Below are positions 12,051 to 24,001 of a stretch of DNA of 64,000 nt, in pieces. Under the pieces are notes generated by a model that saw only the letters and a program-made list of their open reading frames with translations, was not told where the DNA came from and did not search any database. The translations under genes and the position numbers were made by a program. Position 1 is the stretch's first letter; every line of letters starts with the position of its first letter. The DNA is from Aedes albopictus (lineage: Eukaryota > Arthropoda > Insecta > Diptera > Culicidae), in NCBI RefSeq assembly GCF_035046485.1, contig NC_085137.1:377580706-377644705 (forward strand), in the 5' to 3' direction.

Positions 12051-14174
12051 ACTCTTTCGCAACTTCGAGTGTATTATAAAATTCCATGAAGAAGTAAACC
12101 AGCAAAACCGATGTTATTGCGTAACGAAACATACCTTAGAACGAACTGATAAACTTTCAGATCGATTTTCTAAAGCAGTACACTTTAACGGTTTTCTCAC
12201 GTCAAAAAGTCGTTTCACAATTCGTTTTTTTTTTTTTTCTTGAGAGTTTATCCATCCTGAAAATCGGAACAGTTTAAGGGCCACATTTTATCTTCTAATG
12301 CCCTCTCGGTTGAGCAACCATCCAATAACATTCCATTTGGTTCCGATTTCATCTCGTCCCTGCATACTTCCCCTCATTTGCAACCGATAGCGAACAATAA
12401 TAATCAATTTAGTACTTTACATCGCGAGTGGGTCATCAAGTGGGTTCACCACTTGAGAGAAACTGCTATGTGTGGCACTATTGCTCGACCGACAGTAGAG
12501 CACACATTACCGAGAGGAGATCTAGTCCGTGTGGGTCGACCTGGCTAGAGCTGGCCAAGAACCGGCCGCGTTTTATCTCATGCCCGTATAGGCGCAGTTC
12601 CAATATGGGTTAGCAGTGTGGCTAACTGGCAGCGGTGGCGTCGTCGTCATCGTCGTCGTGTGTTGGTTATTATTTGCAGTTCCTATTATTGCCACACACC
12701 GCAACGTAAGCGGTCTCAAGATGCTGGGGGAGATGCGGAATGACACGGCGTCGGACGAACGCGGACGGCGTCTAGGCTTGGCAATCCTAAACCCACCTCG
12801 AGAAGGGAATTTTACATCGCGCGTCGCCATCAGGCTTGGCTCGGAGACGACTTCTACTGTGAGCAAAGTGTGTTGGCGGGTTGGCGCGAAGGTCTCTTGG
12901 CCGCCGCCGACTGCGGCATATACCTACTCGATACACGTACGATACGAACATTAAAATCGGCTGGGGTGTTGTCGTTGTGGATGTGGATGCGGCACCAATG
13001 GCCAATTTATTGCCAACTCGTGGGATGATGATCCGAAACGAATAATATTGTTTCGGAGTGTTATGAAAATACTTTCGCACATTTCGGCCGGGTAACTCGA
13101 GATCAAGGTTACGTCACTTTCAAGGAACGTGCTCAGAATGTGCATTATCTCGTAAATTTAGCTGCGTCTGTGAATGAATGTAACATGCCGACACTAATCA
13201 ATAAAGCAATCAAGAGCAATGTAAACAATTCAGAACAGCGGTTGCTCTTCGGTCTTCGCTACTGTGCACGCTGGAGTGGTTGGTAGTAGCTATCATAAAT
13301 CCAACACGAGCGCCACATTAGTCTCAGAAATTGTTTGCCAGTGATATTGTAGATTAATTTTTCTTCAAATAAGTGTTACAAAATCATAATACCTACGCTT
13401 AAAAGTAATATGTTTTAAGAAACATGCGCACTCAAAACAACTTTCAATGAAAGCAACCAAAGTAACTTACCGGTAACAAAGACGAATATATTTCAACCGA
13501 TGATTTCATAACACCTTACTGTCAGCCAGCAGTACCTATATTCAAACTCACGTGTGAATAATCCGTACACGGTCACTCCTCGCGCGCTGTAAACAAGAAA
13601 TATGCCCACGCATTTCTGAACAGTTTTACGTTACTGTCTCTTGCCAAGCTGCTTAAAGTGCATAGCTGTCCCATGCACGGTAGAAGAAGTCGTTGATAAA
13701 ATGACGAACAAAATAAAAATTCAGGAATTATGCCAAGAAATGTTGTAAATTGGCAAGTACTAACACACTATTCCTTCAAATATTATTCACCACAGTTCCA
13801 TAAAAGCAGGAAGATTGTGTAATGTATCGACTACAAAATATAGTCCCAGTTAATACCTTGCAGTGCATCCACCTAACAGATCAACGGTATAATTGCTTAA
13901 TCAGCATGTGAGCTGCGCTCGAGCAAATCAGGGCCGCCCGACTGGTGTTATTATTTGCTTCTGTCGTTGGCTTTGCTTGTATACACGGTGGCAAAGATCT
14001 ACGATCTGTTGACAGTGCAGTACTTAGTGCCTGACGGTTGTGTATGGACTTGGGTGCGAATACTCACTGGACTGGAGATTTGGTGCGGACCATAGGTGTT
14101 AGGATGGGTTTGCTAATGGAAGATATTCTGAAAATGTATAGACTGCTTCAGAAATTATAAATACACTTTGTTTA
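12051..14174. other. 2.1 kb without a recognised gene
   Basis: Relatively GC-rich between 12,420 and 13,150 with a CGT/GTC trinucleotide run near 12,633-12,660. Overlapping frames on both strands resemble no known protein. It appears low in repeats compared with the surroundings, so regulatory sequence is possible. Confidence 0.35.
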
Positions 14175-14178
14175 TTAA

Positions 14179-14841
14179 CCCTCTAATACCCAATCCCGCC
14201 TTTAATAGTTTGAGCATTTTTGTAATTTTTGTTTCGTGGAAAATCAATTTTTTTATATTTTTGGCTGACCTGGGGCTGAAAGTCTCGATAATAAAGATAA
14301 AAAAAAAAAATATTTTTGGCTGATGTTAAGGACTGTTCTGTTTATCTCAAAATGGTTTTTGCTGTATTTTAAAGCGTATTTACATTTTTTAAAAATCATT
14401 GAAAAATTGATGTTTTAGTCACCTTTTAAAAGTCATTGTTTATTTTGTATTGAATCGCTACAATTAACATATTTTAAATTTTTCCTAAATCATTCTATCC
14501 TTGTTTAATAATTTAAGGGAATCGAATACACTCTAAAATTATTTTCCTTAAAATTACACGGAAAATAAAATTTTCTGTGAAAAAAATTTAAAATAATAAT
14601 ATTTCAACAATAATCATAAAATCTCAAAATGTTTTCATCTGAAAAAATACGTTCCCCAAATTGGCTTCCAGGAAATATATGAAAAAGTGGGGATGTTCAA
14701 AAATAAAAATTAGAAAAATGAAAAACTGAAATTCACGAAATCGAGAATCAAAAAGAATCATCTTCCAAAACCTGTTTAAATCGATTTTAGATGACGAAAA
14801 ATGATATTTAGATCAACATAAAAAATTTGGGTATTAGAGGG
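14179..14841. mobile_element. piggyBac-type MITE
   Basis: 663 bp between TTAA at 14,175-14,178 and 14,842-14,845. The ends CCCTCTAATACCCAA and TTGGGTATTAGAGGG are perfect inverted repeats of 15 bp. A CCC start with TTAA is the piggyBac hallmark. The interior is AT-rich and non-coding. Confidence 0.85.
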
Positions 14842-15045
14842 TTAAATTAAATGAACTGTTCTAATGTTTTTTACCAACTTCTTTCAGAGTATAGCATATT
14901 GTTCTCCATATTTTTATATTTCCTTTCAATTGTCTTGATATTTTAAAGAACAGTCGAGTTCTCTAACAAATAACTTATTTGTTTTTCAAATTTGCATTTG
15001 CACAAAGGTGTTTTTTAATGGTTTCAACATTATTTATCACTAGAT

Positions 15046-15585
15046 GATTATGATGATGATGATGATGATTGTGTACCCACCATCAGCGCAAGGATTACCT
15101 ATGGCTGCAGAGTCATACCGGAACGGAATGATCTACCTGATGGTTTGTTGTAGCAGGATAAGCTAAATTCACTGGAGACCTTCGGAAAACAACATGATAA
15201 TTGTTATCTCGTGACAAAGTCTGGCCACCCCACGAACATTTGCCCGGAAACCAGTTCATTTAACTTCCTTAGGCTACCCCTCCGAAATCCCCATATATGT
15301 CATGTTCAAATATAAAAAGTAATAAGGAACGAACTCACCGGGTAATCCTGACCAGCTGGTTTTCTATGTTTGGCTTTGGTCTCAGCATGCAAACGGTCCA
15401 AACCATATAAAATGTGTACTCGTTCACACCACTCGCTGATTCTCCGATCGTCCATCGAAGAATCCGAAAAAATACATAAGCGATAATACCCGACGCACTG
15501 AAAAACAATCTCTTGGATACTAGCATTTCCGAATTCGGAATAACGACGAACACGAGCACCATGATGCGGGCAATGTGGTATCTTG
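15046..15585 (-). mobile_element. retro-inserted segment with GAT-repeat tail
   Basis: 540 bp flanked by a perfect 23-bp direct repeat (15,023-15,045 and 15,586-15,608). A GAT/ATC microsatellite at the 15,046 end would be the 3' tail if the insert is read on the minus strand. These are features of target-primed retro-insertion. The insert holds a hydrophobic open frame on the minus strand (15,335-15,575) ending at a GTGAGT donor-like site near 15,340. It may therefore carry part of a host transcript. The source is not recognised. Confidence 0.65.
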
Positions 15586-15608
15586 TTCAACATTATTTAT
15601 CACTAGAT

Positions 15609-16399
15609 ACCAAAAATTATCTAAATGTTTATCATATTCGCTTTCTCAACAACTTGTCTAAGGAATGCCTTGATCAAAATTTGTGAAAAATCGATAAAGG
15701 CATTTCCACAATATATTTTTGGAGATCAAGTTTCTTATTTTTTAAGATTTTCTACGGAACATAAGAACTACCCACACAGATTCTTAGCTTTCCTGAACGC
15801 ATTCAATCTAAACAAACTTATTTTTCAGCTCATTCAATCCTTCAGAGGGCAAAGTTTGTCATACCATAGAAATAAGTGCAGTAAGCAGTAATTAACACAT
15901 TCGTTACTCTTACCAATCGAGAAATATCTGTTATTATCGATACAGTATTTTTTATTGTGTTTGGAAATTAAATATTTTATCTGTGAGATTTTTTTCTTTT
16001 CTACTATGCTAAATTTTTTGACCACTTTGTGCAACTTCAAATTTTAATCATCTAGTTTACAGAGCCCTATTTTTTAACTTTTATCAGAAACATTAACAAA
16101 ATTGGTATTATTTGCTTCATTAGCATGTTTACTATAAGAGCTAGGAGACACTTTTTTGGATATTGTGCTCAAATTGAAATGGCAGTTAATCGTCAGTGTA
16201 TTTATATTTTCTGAAACAGTCTATAATCAAGGTAGAATAATTGCAATGAGAATCTCTGCTTCTCCAAGAACCCCTAAAAGAATTTTTGGGAGTTGGGTTA
16301 TAGTATTCAGAGTTGCACTTTATCAATTTTATGGTTTAATATGCAATGAACACTAGAGAAAATTTCCCACCACATACTCTCACTCTGCAGATCAGTAAA
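15609..16399. other. AT-rich spacer
   Basis: No gene or clear repeat seen. Confidence 0.35.
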
Positions 16400-16690
16400 A
16401 TGTGTTCTCCTTTCAGAATTCCTCAATGGGTTTCTCCTTAAGTTTCGTAACAAATTCCACCAAGATATTTATCAGGAATTTCTCACGAGGAATTTCTAGG
16501 GATGCCTTCTGTAAACTCTTCTCTGTAGCGAAAGTTTCTCCTTGGAGCTCTCTGAGGATTCCCATCATTGGACTTATTCCACAGTTCTACGGATACCTCC
16601 TGAAATTCCCGAAGAATTCTTTCAATGGTTTCTCCTGGAAGTCCACCAAAACATAAACACAAGAGTTCCTCCAAGCATTCAGGTATTTCT
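16400..16690. repeat. degenerate GGAATTCC-type tract
   Basis: Diverged units of the tract type, plus-strand motifs GGAATTTCT and GGATTCC. Confidence 0.5.
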
Positions 16691-17016
16691 TCTTAAATCT
16701 ACAACATGGGTAAGTCTGGATACTGCCCAAAGAGTAAAATGTTCATTGTCGATGAGAACAATAAACGTGAATAATAAAAATGCCACACTGTGGGCAACAC
16801 GCATTTGCTCCCATCGTTTCTTTCTATGGTACTGTTTTATAGAAATGGAAAGGAATCGAGGCGCAATGATGGAGATGAAACTTGGCGACATATATGTATG
16901 TATACCATACAACCAAACATTTTTGAAGGCATCATTTTAATCTAACGAAGGTTTTTCTAGTTATAATGCTTTTAAGAATAAAAAATGGGTTTTTTATTCG
17001 CCTTTTTCAAAGCTAT

Positions 17017-17393
17017 TTTTTATCTGTATTAAGGTGAATATATAACGAAACCATCCCTCGAATTTTCAAGAGCACAAATCTGAAGAACCAAATGTCTCAC
17101 CACGCTGAAAAGTTGATCGATTGGTCACCCGCTGGTGGTGACCAATCGATCAACTTTTCATCACAATCCATCATTTGGTTCTTCAGATTTGTGCTCTTGA
17201 AAATTCGAGGGGTGGCTTCGTTATATATTCACCTTAACGAGATTTTTATCCCTAGGCTAGTTCATCTCGGGACCCAAGCTTTACTTCCCTTCCGAAGGAA
17301 GAACTCACGAGTTTGTAGGGAGTGGGATTCGATCCAGGTCCTCGGCGTGATAGTCAAGTGTTCTAACCATCGCACCAGGTCCGCTCCACATTT
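17017..17393 (-). mobile_element. tRNA-derived SINE, family A, interrupted
   Basis: On the minus strand it begins GTGGAGCGGACCTGGTG near 17,393, has B-box GGATCGAATCCC, and ends at the CTCGTTAATACAGATAAA tail. It is interrupted by a 201-bp TTAA MITE at 17,033-17,233. The intact site is seen in the sibling copies at 24,002 and 54,366. Confidence 0.8.
17033..17233. mobile_element. palindromic TTAA MITE
   Basis: 201 bp with TTAA at 17,029-17,032 and 17,234-17,237. The left arm starts GGTGAATATATAACG and the right arm ends with its reverse complement. The arms are about 98 bp with few mismatches and almost no loop, so the element is nearly one hairpin. It lies inside the SINE tail. Related SINE copies keep the uninterrupted sequence with a single TTAA. 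Confidence 0.88.
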
Positions 17394-17474
17394 TCAAAGC
17401 TTCAAGCTAGGTGAAGTATATTGCAAAACCAAAAACATAAAAAAAAAATCCGGAAGGAGCTCATACGTGTTCAG

Positions 17475-17838
17475 AATAGGAAGCAATCAGTGAAGTACTA
17501 GATTGAAAGTAGTGAGCTGGATTTTTGTATAATGAGATGATCAATTCTCCGTTTCTGCAAAGAACTGCTGCAAACAGCGTGGGTTATATGATTTCTTGCC
17601 TAATTTGATGCTGTTTGAGCAAAACTTTGGGTAACTGTGTTGTTGAATTTGCAAGAAATAAACAATACAACAACACAGTTACCCAAAGTTTTGCTCAAAC
17701 AGCATCAAATTAGGCAAGAAATCATATAACCCACGCTGTTTGCAGCATTTCTTTGTAGAAACGGAGAATTGATCATCTCACCATACAAAAATCCAGCTCA
17801 CTACTTTCAATCTAGTACTTCACTGATTGCTTCCTATT
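17475..17838. mobile_element. palindromic MITE, probable TA type
   Basis: 364 bp made of two inverted arms of about 165-170 bp (left arm from GGAAGCAATCAGTGAAG) around a short AT-rich loop near 17,650. TA flanks GGAAGC/GCTTCC at 17,477-17,478 and 17,835-17,836. A diverged single arm of the same family lies at about 32,100-32,265, and there too the end GCGCCC is followed by TA. Confidence 0.75.
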
Positions 17839-17931
17839 GCATTTGAATTAAAAAAGGTCGTGTCCACGCGATTCATGGTTTGAGCTGAAAATGCTATATT
17901 GAATTATCAAACCTCCATCGCTGCTCACATT

Positions 17932-18589
17932 CAGTGTTGGTAAACTCACACTCAAAGCTCACTCATGAACCGCTCCTGCGTGAGCAAACTCGCGGGCGAT
18001 TCTGAATCATTTTCTCACGCTCGAGATTTTCATGCAAAATCTCGCTCTCACGAGTCAAGCGCCGAAATCTCATTTGCTTGTAAAACGAATCCAAATCAAT
18101 TTAAACGACAATCTTTGTTATTGTTCTTCTTTTCTTTTTCTTGGCGTAACGTCCTCACTGGGACAAATCCTGCTTCTCAGCTTAGTGTTCTATGAGCACT
18201 TCCACAGTTATTAACTGAGAGCTTATTCTGCCAATGACCATTTCACTCTATGCCCAAGGAAGTCAAGGAAATTTCCTTTACGAAAAGATCCTGGACCGAC
18301 CGGGAATCGAACCCGTCACCCTCAGCATGGTCATGCTGAACACCCGTGCGTTTACCGCCTCGGCTATATGGGCCCTATCTTTGTTCTTGTATGCAAGGTT
18401 TCATCTTTTTCTGTCATACAATCCTAAAAACTTCGTTGTAAATAATAAGACTACCAAGAAATTAAAGAATGAGTAAAATCACGAGTCAACTCATGCATGA
18501 TTTTTTCGGCGGTGAGTTTGGCGAATCAAGAACCGCGCGTGAATCAACTCAACCATGAGATTTGAGAATTTGAGTTTCTACCAACACTG
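17932..18589. mobile_element. hAT-type element with nested SINE
   Basis: 658 bp, starting CAGTGTTGGTA and ending CCAACACTG. It is flanked by a perfect 8-bp duplication CTCACATT (17,924-17,931 and 18,590-18,597). The subterminal parts share GAGTTT/AAACTC motifs. A SINE is inserted at 18,120-18,376. No transposase frame. Confidence 0.82.
18120..18376 (-). mobile_element. tRNA-derived SINE, family C
   Basis: Minus strand. Head GGGCCCATATAGCCGAGG near 18,376, B-box GGGTTCGATTCCC, 3' end GGACGTTACGCCAAG then a short A/G tail. ATCTTTGTT at 18,111-18,119 and 18,377-18,385 is the target duplication. Nested in the hAT-type element. A decayed relative lies at 26,180-26,465. Confidence 0.85.
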
Positions 18590-18692
18590 CTCACATTTTG
18601 CCCCATTCCATGACCCAAACTGAACTTAATGACAAAAGTGATTTTTTTTAGCCTACAATGAATGTGACGAAACGTTTATTGATGTATACATA

Positions 18693-19616
18693 CAGGGGAT
18701 GGCCAAAATGTTTGGGATAGGCAACTTTTTTTTCTCTCACAAAAAGTTCAACATGCTATAACTTTTCATGGAGCGCATCAAAAAATCTCAAATTTTGACT
18801 GTTTGTCAACCTACTATATGTGCATCATTGGTACAAATTTGGGCTCGATTGATTAATATTTCGCAAAGTTAGAACCGTTCGGGTAAAACACTATTTTTTA
18901 GACAACTCATTTTTGAGCTGTCATATCTCGGAAACCAGTGAACCGAATTGAATGAAATTTTGAACGTACACTAACAATATGTAAATGCTTCACAAGCTAT
19001 TAAAACATAGGTACTTTTTAAACGTTGAAAAAAGTTATCATGTATTGACACTTTTTGGATTTTTCTCGAAAAAATGTAATTTTTTACATCAATGTCAATA
19101 AATTTTAGTGTTGATATCCAAAAATTTTCCACTTCTGATCTCAAGTTATCTCTAATCAGATATATTAGAGCCTATTTAAATTGACGGAAGAACACATTTA
19201 GTAATTTTTGTGTAGTATTGTAAATTTGACTTATTTTCCTCTATATGGATAAAAATTTCAACCCGGTATAACTTAATTCGCCGTGAGAAAATATTACATT
19301 TTATAACGTCGTGTTAAGCATCAATATATTGTTGATAAACTTTAAAAAATTCATTCAATTCGGTTCACTGGTTTTCGAGATATGACAGCTCAAAAATGAG
19401 TTGTCTAAAAAATAGTGTTTATCCAAACGGTTCTAACTTTGCGAAATCTTAATCAATCGAGCCCAAATTTGTACCAATTATGCATATATAATAGGTTGAC
19501 AAACGGTCAAAATTTGAGATTTTTTGATGCATTCTATGAAAAGTTACTGCATGTTGTTTTTTTTTTTTTGTGGGAGAAAAGAAGTTGCCTATCCCAAACA
19601 TTTTGGCCATCCCCTG
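18693..19616. mobile_element. TA-type element with long inverted ends
   Basis: 924 bp flanked by TA (18,691-18,692 and 19,617-19,618). CAGGGGATGGCCAAAATG at the left and its reverse complement at the right begin inverted arms of about 280 bp, nearly identical for the first 34 bp. TA duplication suggests the Tc1/mariner group. The interior is AT-rich with no transposase. Confidence 0.82.
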
Positions 19617-19618
19617 TA

Positions 19619-20077
19619 CTTTGATTCTATTTATGAAATAATATGTAGTGTTATAGTATTTTTTTTTCTATCACTTACAAATGTGCTGAAAACCTGAAAA
19701 AAAAACTCGTATGAACTCTACCGGAAAAATCATTCTTGGCCTAGTTCTTGGCTAAAATACTGAAGAAATTCCTGGTATCAGAGATGATTGATGAGGACTC
19801 CGTAAAAACTTCCGTTGCAATTGTAAAAAAAAAAACAAAAATGGCAGCCTTTTCATTGAAACCAGAGAAAAAAATCTCTAAAGTTTGTATGCAAAATTGC
19901 AATGGGATTTCTTGATGTTTCGCCTTAAGGTAATGGGCTAAAGGTGCACAAAGTGATCTTTTGTCTTAATATAATCAGTTTGGAATGGAAAATGGATTTC
20001 GATGTTGCAACTTGCAAAGGAGTTTAAGGAAGGTAGAGAAACATCAAAATATCTTAGATTTTAAATGTGCTGTCGTG
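19619..20077. other. AT-rich spacer
   Basis: No gene or bounded repeat seen. Confidence 0.35.
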
Positions 20078-20536
20078 CACTGAAAATATTCTGCACGTTC
20101 GAATCACATGTTTCAAACATGGATTTTAACCATTTGGAAAACATCTGAATTTAACGTGTCAAACCTGTCATAGAAATACTTTTCGAAATCATGTGTAAAA
20201 CACGTTAGTTTGGCATCATAAATGTCAATTTTCTTAGTATATCAGTAGCAGGCACCCTGCTGCGAATTCCTGATCTCCAAAAAATAAAGCATGCTAAGAC
20301 ATACTCAACGCGGGCGAATTCGGTAATGTACCTTAAGTAGTAGACGAACCATTTCCATTGTCGATACATAAACACACTGACAAACACGATCAAATCATGT
20401 GTGAAAGACAGTGGCTTAGAGCCTAAAATATTCAACATCTGATTCAAAAGAATTACACGTTAATATAGTTTGCTGTTTTAAACGATACATTAACGTGTAA
20501 AAGAACATGGACAAGGCGTGTCGATAATTTTCAGTG
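20078..20536. mobile_element. probable small TIR element
   Basis: 459 bp. CACTGAAAAT at the left and ATTTTCAGTG at the right are inverted. Internally, ACACGTTA/TAACGTGT motifs recur on both sides. The target duplication is at most TG and not convincing, so the superfamily is left open. Confidence 0.45.
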
Positions 20537-20580
20537 TGCCTTTAAAAATGCCACTTTTAAGGCTCGATGAAATATCATAC

Positions 20581-23500
20581 ATACATACATACATTTATTT
20601 GTTCCACATCATTAAGACAAGACATAATCAACAATAGTACGCCACAATACTCGGTTTGTGGCTGCCGCTCTCCATCCTCGGTCACGCCCAATGCTCGCCA
20701 AGTCACACTCCACCTGGTCCGCCCATCGTGCTCTCTGCGCTCCACGCCTTCTTGTGCCAACCGGATCAGTTGCAAACACCAGCTTTGCAGGGTTGTTGTC
20801 CGGCATTCTTGCAACATGCCCTGCCCACCGTATCCTTCCGGCTTTGGCCACCTTCTGGATGCTGGGTTCGCCGTAAAGTGCAGTGAGCTCGTGGTTCATT
20901 CTTCTCCGCCACACACCGTTCTCCTGCACACCGCCGAAGATCGTTCTTAGCACGCGTCGCTCGAAAACTCCGAGTGCTTGTAGGTCCTCCTCGAGCATGG
21001 TCCATGTCTCGTGCCCGTAGAGGATTACCGGTCTTATTAACGTTTTGTACATGGTGCATTTGGTGCGTGGGTGAATCTTTTTCGACCGCAGTTTCTTCTG
21101 GAGCCCGTAGTAGGCCCGACTTCCGCTGATGATGCGCCTCCGAATTTCACGGCTCACGTTGTTGTCAGCCGTCAGTAAGGATCCGAGGTAGACGAATTCC
21201 TCCACCACCTCGAAAGTATCCCCGTCTATCGTAACATTACTACCCAGACGGATCCGGTCGTGTTCGGTTCCGCCTACCAGCATGTACTTTGTTTTTGAGG
21301 CATTCACCACCAGTCCGACCTTTGCTGCTTCGCGTTTCAGGCGGGTGTACAGTTCTGCCACCGTTCCAAATGTTCTAGCGATAATGTCCATGTCGTCCGC
21401 AAAACACACAAATTGACCGGATTTTGTGAAAATCGTTCCCCGGCTGTTGAGCCCGGCTCGTCGCATCACACCTTCCAGCGCGATGTTGAAGAGTAGACAT
21501 GAGAGTCCGTCACCTTGTCGCAGTCCCCGGCGAGAAACGAATGAACTGGATAGTTCACCCGAAACCCTTACGCAGTTTTGCACACCGTCCATCGTTGCTT
21601 TAATCAGTCTAGTCAGCTTCCCAGGAAAGCCGTTTTCGTCCATGATTCTCCATAGCTCTGCGCGATCGATACTATCGTATGCCGCTTTGAAGTCGTTGAA
21701 CAGGTGGTGCGTTGGGACCTGGTATTCACGGCATTTCTGGAGGATTTGCCGTACGGTAAAGATCTGGTCCGTTGTCGACCGGCCGTCGATGAAGCCGGCT
21801 TGATAACTTCCCACGAACTCATTTGTTTTAGGTGACAGACGACGGAAGATGATCTGGGATAGCACTTTGTAGGCAGCATTCAAAATAGTGATCGCCCTGA
21901 AGTTCTCACATTCCAAATGGTCGCCTTTCTTGTGAATGGGGCAGATTACCCCTTCCTTCCACTCCTCCGGTAGCTGTTCGGTTTCCCAGATCCTGACCGA
22001 TACCATCCTTACCAGCTGCGATACCATCCTTACCAGCTGCTTTGTTGGTTTTGAGCTGGTGAATGGCATCCTTAACTTCCCTCAGCGTGGGAGTTGGTTC
22101 ATTTCCGTCCTCCGCTGCATTGGCGTCGTCATTTCCTCCGTTGCCGTGGGCTCCTGTGCCTACGCTCTCCACGCCGTTCAGGTGCTGATCGAAGTGCTGC
22201 TTCCACCTTTCGATCACCTCACGTCCGTCCGTCAAGAGGCCTCCGTCTTTATCCCTGCATATTTCGGCTCGCGGCACGAAGCCGTTGCGGGATGCGTTGA
22301 GTTTCTGATAGAACTTCCGTGTTTCTTGGGAACGGCAAAGCAGTTCCATTTCTTCACACTCCGCTTCTTCCAGGCGGCGCTTTTTCTCCCGAAAGAGGCG
22401 AGTCTGCTGTTTCCGCTTCTGTTTGTAACGTTCCACGTTCTGTCGAGTCCCTTGCTGCAGCATTACCGCCCTCGCTGCTTTCTTCTCCTCCAAAACCGTT
22501 CTGCACTCTTCGTCGAACCATTCGTTCCGTCGATTCCGTTCCACGTACCCGATGGTGCTCTCGGCTGCGTCGTTGATGGCTGCTTTCACTGTACTCCAGC
22601 AGTCCTCTAGAGGGGCCTCATCGAGCTCGCCCTCGTCTGGCAACGCGGCTTCGAGATTCTGCGCGTATGCTGAGGCGACATCCGGTTGCTTCAGTCGCTC
22701 TAGGTTGTACCGTGGCGGTCGCCGGTACCGTACATTGTTGATGACGGAGAGTTTTGGGCGCAGTTTGACCATCAACAGATCGTGGTCGGAGTCGATGTTG
22801 GCGCCACGATAGGTCCTGACGTCGATAATGTCGGAGAAGTGCCGTCCGTCAATCAGAACGTGGTCGATTTGAGATTCCGTCTGCTGTGATGATCTCCAGG
22901 TGTAACGATAAGGGAGGCTGTGTTGGAAAAAGGTGCTACGTATGGCCATATTTTTGGAGGCGGCGAAATCAATGAGTCGTAGGCCGTTTTCGTTCGTTTG
23001 CTGGTGGGCGCTAAACTTACCAATCGTCGGTCTGAATTCCTCCTCCTGGCCTACCTGAGCGTTCAAATCTCCTATGATGATCTTGACGTCGTGGCTTGGG
23101 CAGCGGTCGTACTTGCGTTCGAGCTGCGCGTAAAATGCGTCCTTGTCATCATCAATACTTCCGGAGTGTGGGCTGTGCACGTTTATTATGCTGAAGTTGA
23201 AGAATCGGCCCTTGATCCTCAACCTGCACATTCTTTCGTCGATCGGCCACCAACCGATCACGCGCCTCTGCATATCACCCATCACGATGAAAGCTGTTCC
23301 CAGCTCGCGTGTGTTGCCGCAGCTCTGGCAGATGGTATGATTACCTCTAAACGTTCGCACCATGGATCCTGTCCAACACACCTCCTGCAGCGCTACGATG
23401 CCGAACCCGCGGTCCTTCAGTAGATCGGCGAGTATGCGGGTGCTCCCAATGAAGTTGAGAGATCGGCAGTTCCACGTACCGAGTTTCCAATCGCAAGTCC

Positions 23501-23935
23501 TTTTTGTTCGCTGGGGTCGTTGTCGTTGGTCTCGGTTCGTATTATTCTGTTGCTGATTTTCCGTTACAATGGGTTTTTACGGCTGGCTCGTAGGGCCTGA
23601 CACCAACCCCCTACTTTCCGGAGGACCATAGTGCACAGTTGAGCTTAGAGTCCTTCCCTGGCACTCGGTCGTAGATCAGCCACCCCTAACATGGGGATCA
23701 GACGCTGTTGTGAGCCGCTCCTCCTGGAGATCAGACGCTCAGGTTTGCCGAAGCAAACCCCCCCTTCCCTGTCAGCCTACGACCAAAGGTCCCACCGGGG
23801 TTGGTTACCCGATCTTCCCTAAGGTTGCTCATAGTTTCCGGCCGGTACCGCGTGGAGGTAGGGATAGGAGTTGCTAGGCAGAGGCTAGTGGATCACAATG
23901 GGATCTGAATTGCGCAGCATACCCAGCCTTTACCG
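20581..23935 (-). mobile_element. RTE-type LINE, copy 1, complete ends
   Basis: 3,355 bp flanked by the perfect 13-bp duplication TGAAATATCATAC (20,568-20,580 and 23,936-23,948). The 3' end, on the minus strand, is a TATG microsatellite tail at 20,581-20,595, as in RTE elements. The 5' end is a GC-rich leader (23,580-23,935). It codes for endonuclease then reverse transcriptase. It resembles the RTE/JAM1-like LINEs of Aedes. A second, damaged copy is at 48,398-51,612. Confidence 0.9.
20612..23576 (-). pseudogene. RTE endonuclease-reverse transcriptase, frameshifted
   Basis: The 5' part (23,576 down to about 22,000) encodes an apurinic-type endonuclease. LQEV lies near 23,385, and further in come IIGDLNAQVG and the C-terminal SDHDLL. 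The 3' part (22,069 to 20,612, 485 residues) encodes reverse transcriptase: FNDFKAAYD at residues 124-132, LRQGDGLS at 183-190 and the catalytic FADD at 223-226. The N-terminal frame starts just after a stop at 23,577-23,579 and has no ATG before the endonuclease core. Near 22,000 a 21-bp tandem duplication (21,999-22,019 and 22,020-22,040), plus about 50 bp missing relative to copy 2, shifts the frame between the two domains. Motif A here has Asn before Asp where related elements usually have Ile. Both catalytic domains are otherwise intact, which suggests recent insertion. Confidence 0.88.
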
Positions 23936-24001
23936 TGAAATATCATACTTTTAGGTGAATTGATACTTTTTAGAGTTTCAATCTCATAGCCATCGTATAT
24001 T

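Noticed and set aside
21426..22812. Plus-strand frames across the RTE element
   Set aside because: They are antisense shadows of the endonuclease and reverse transcriptase.
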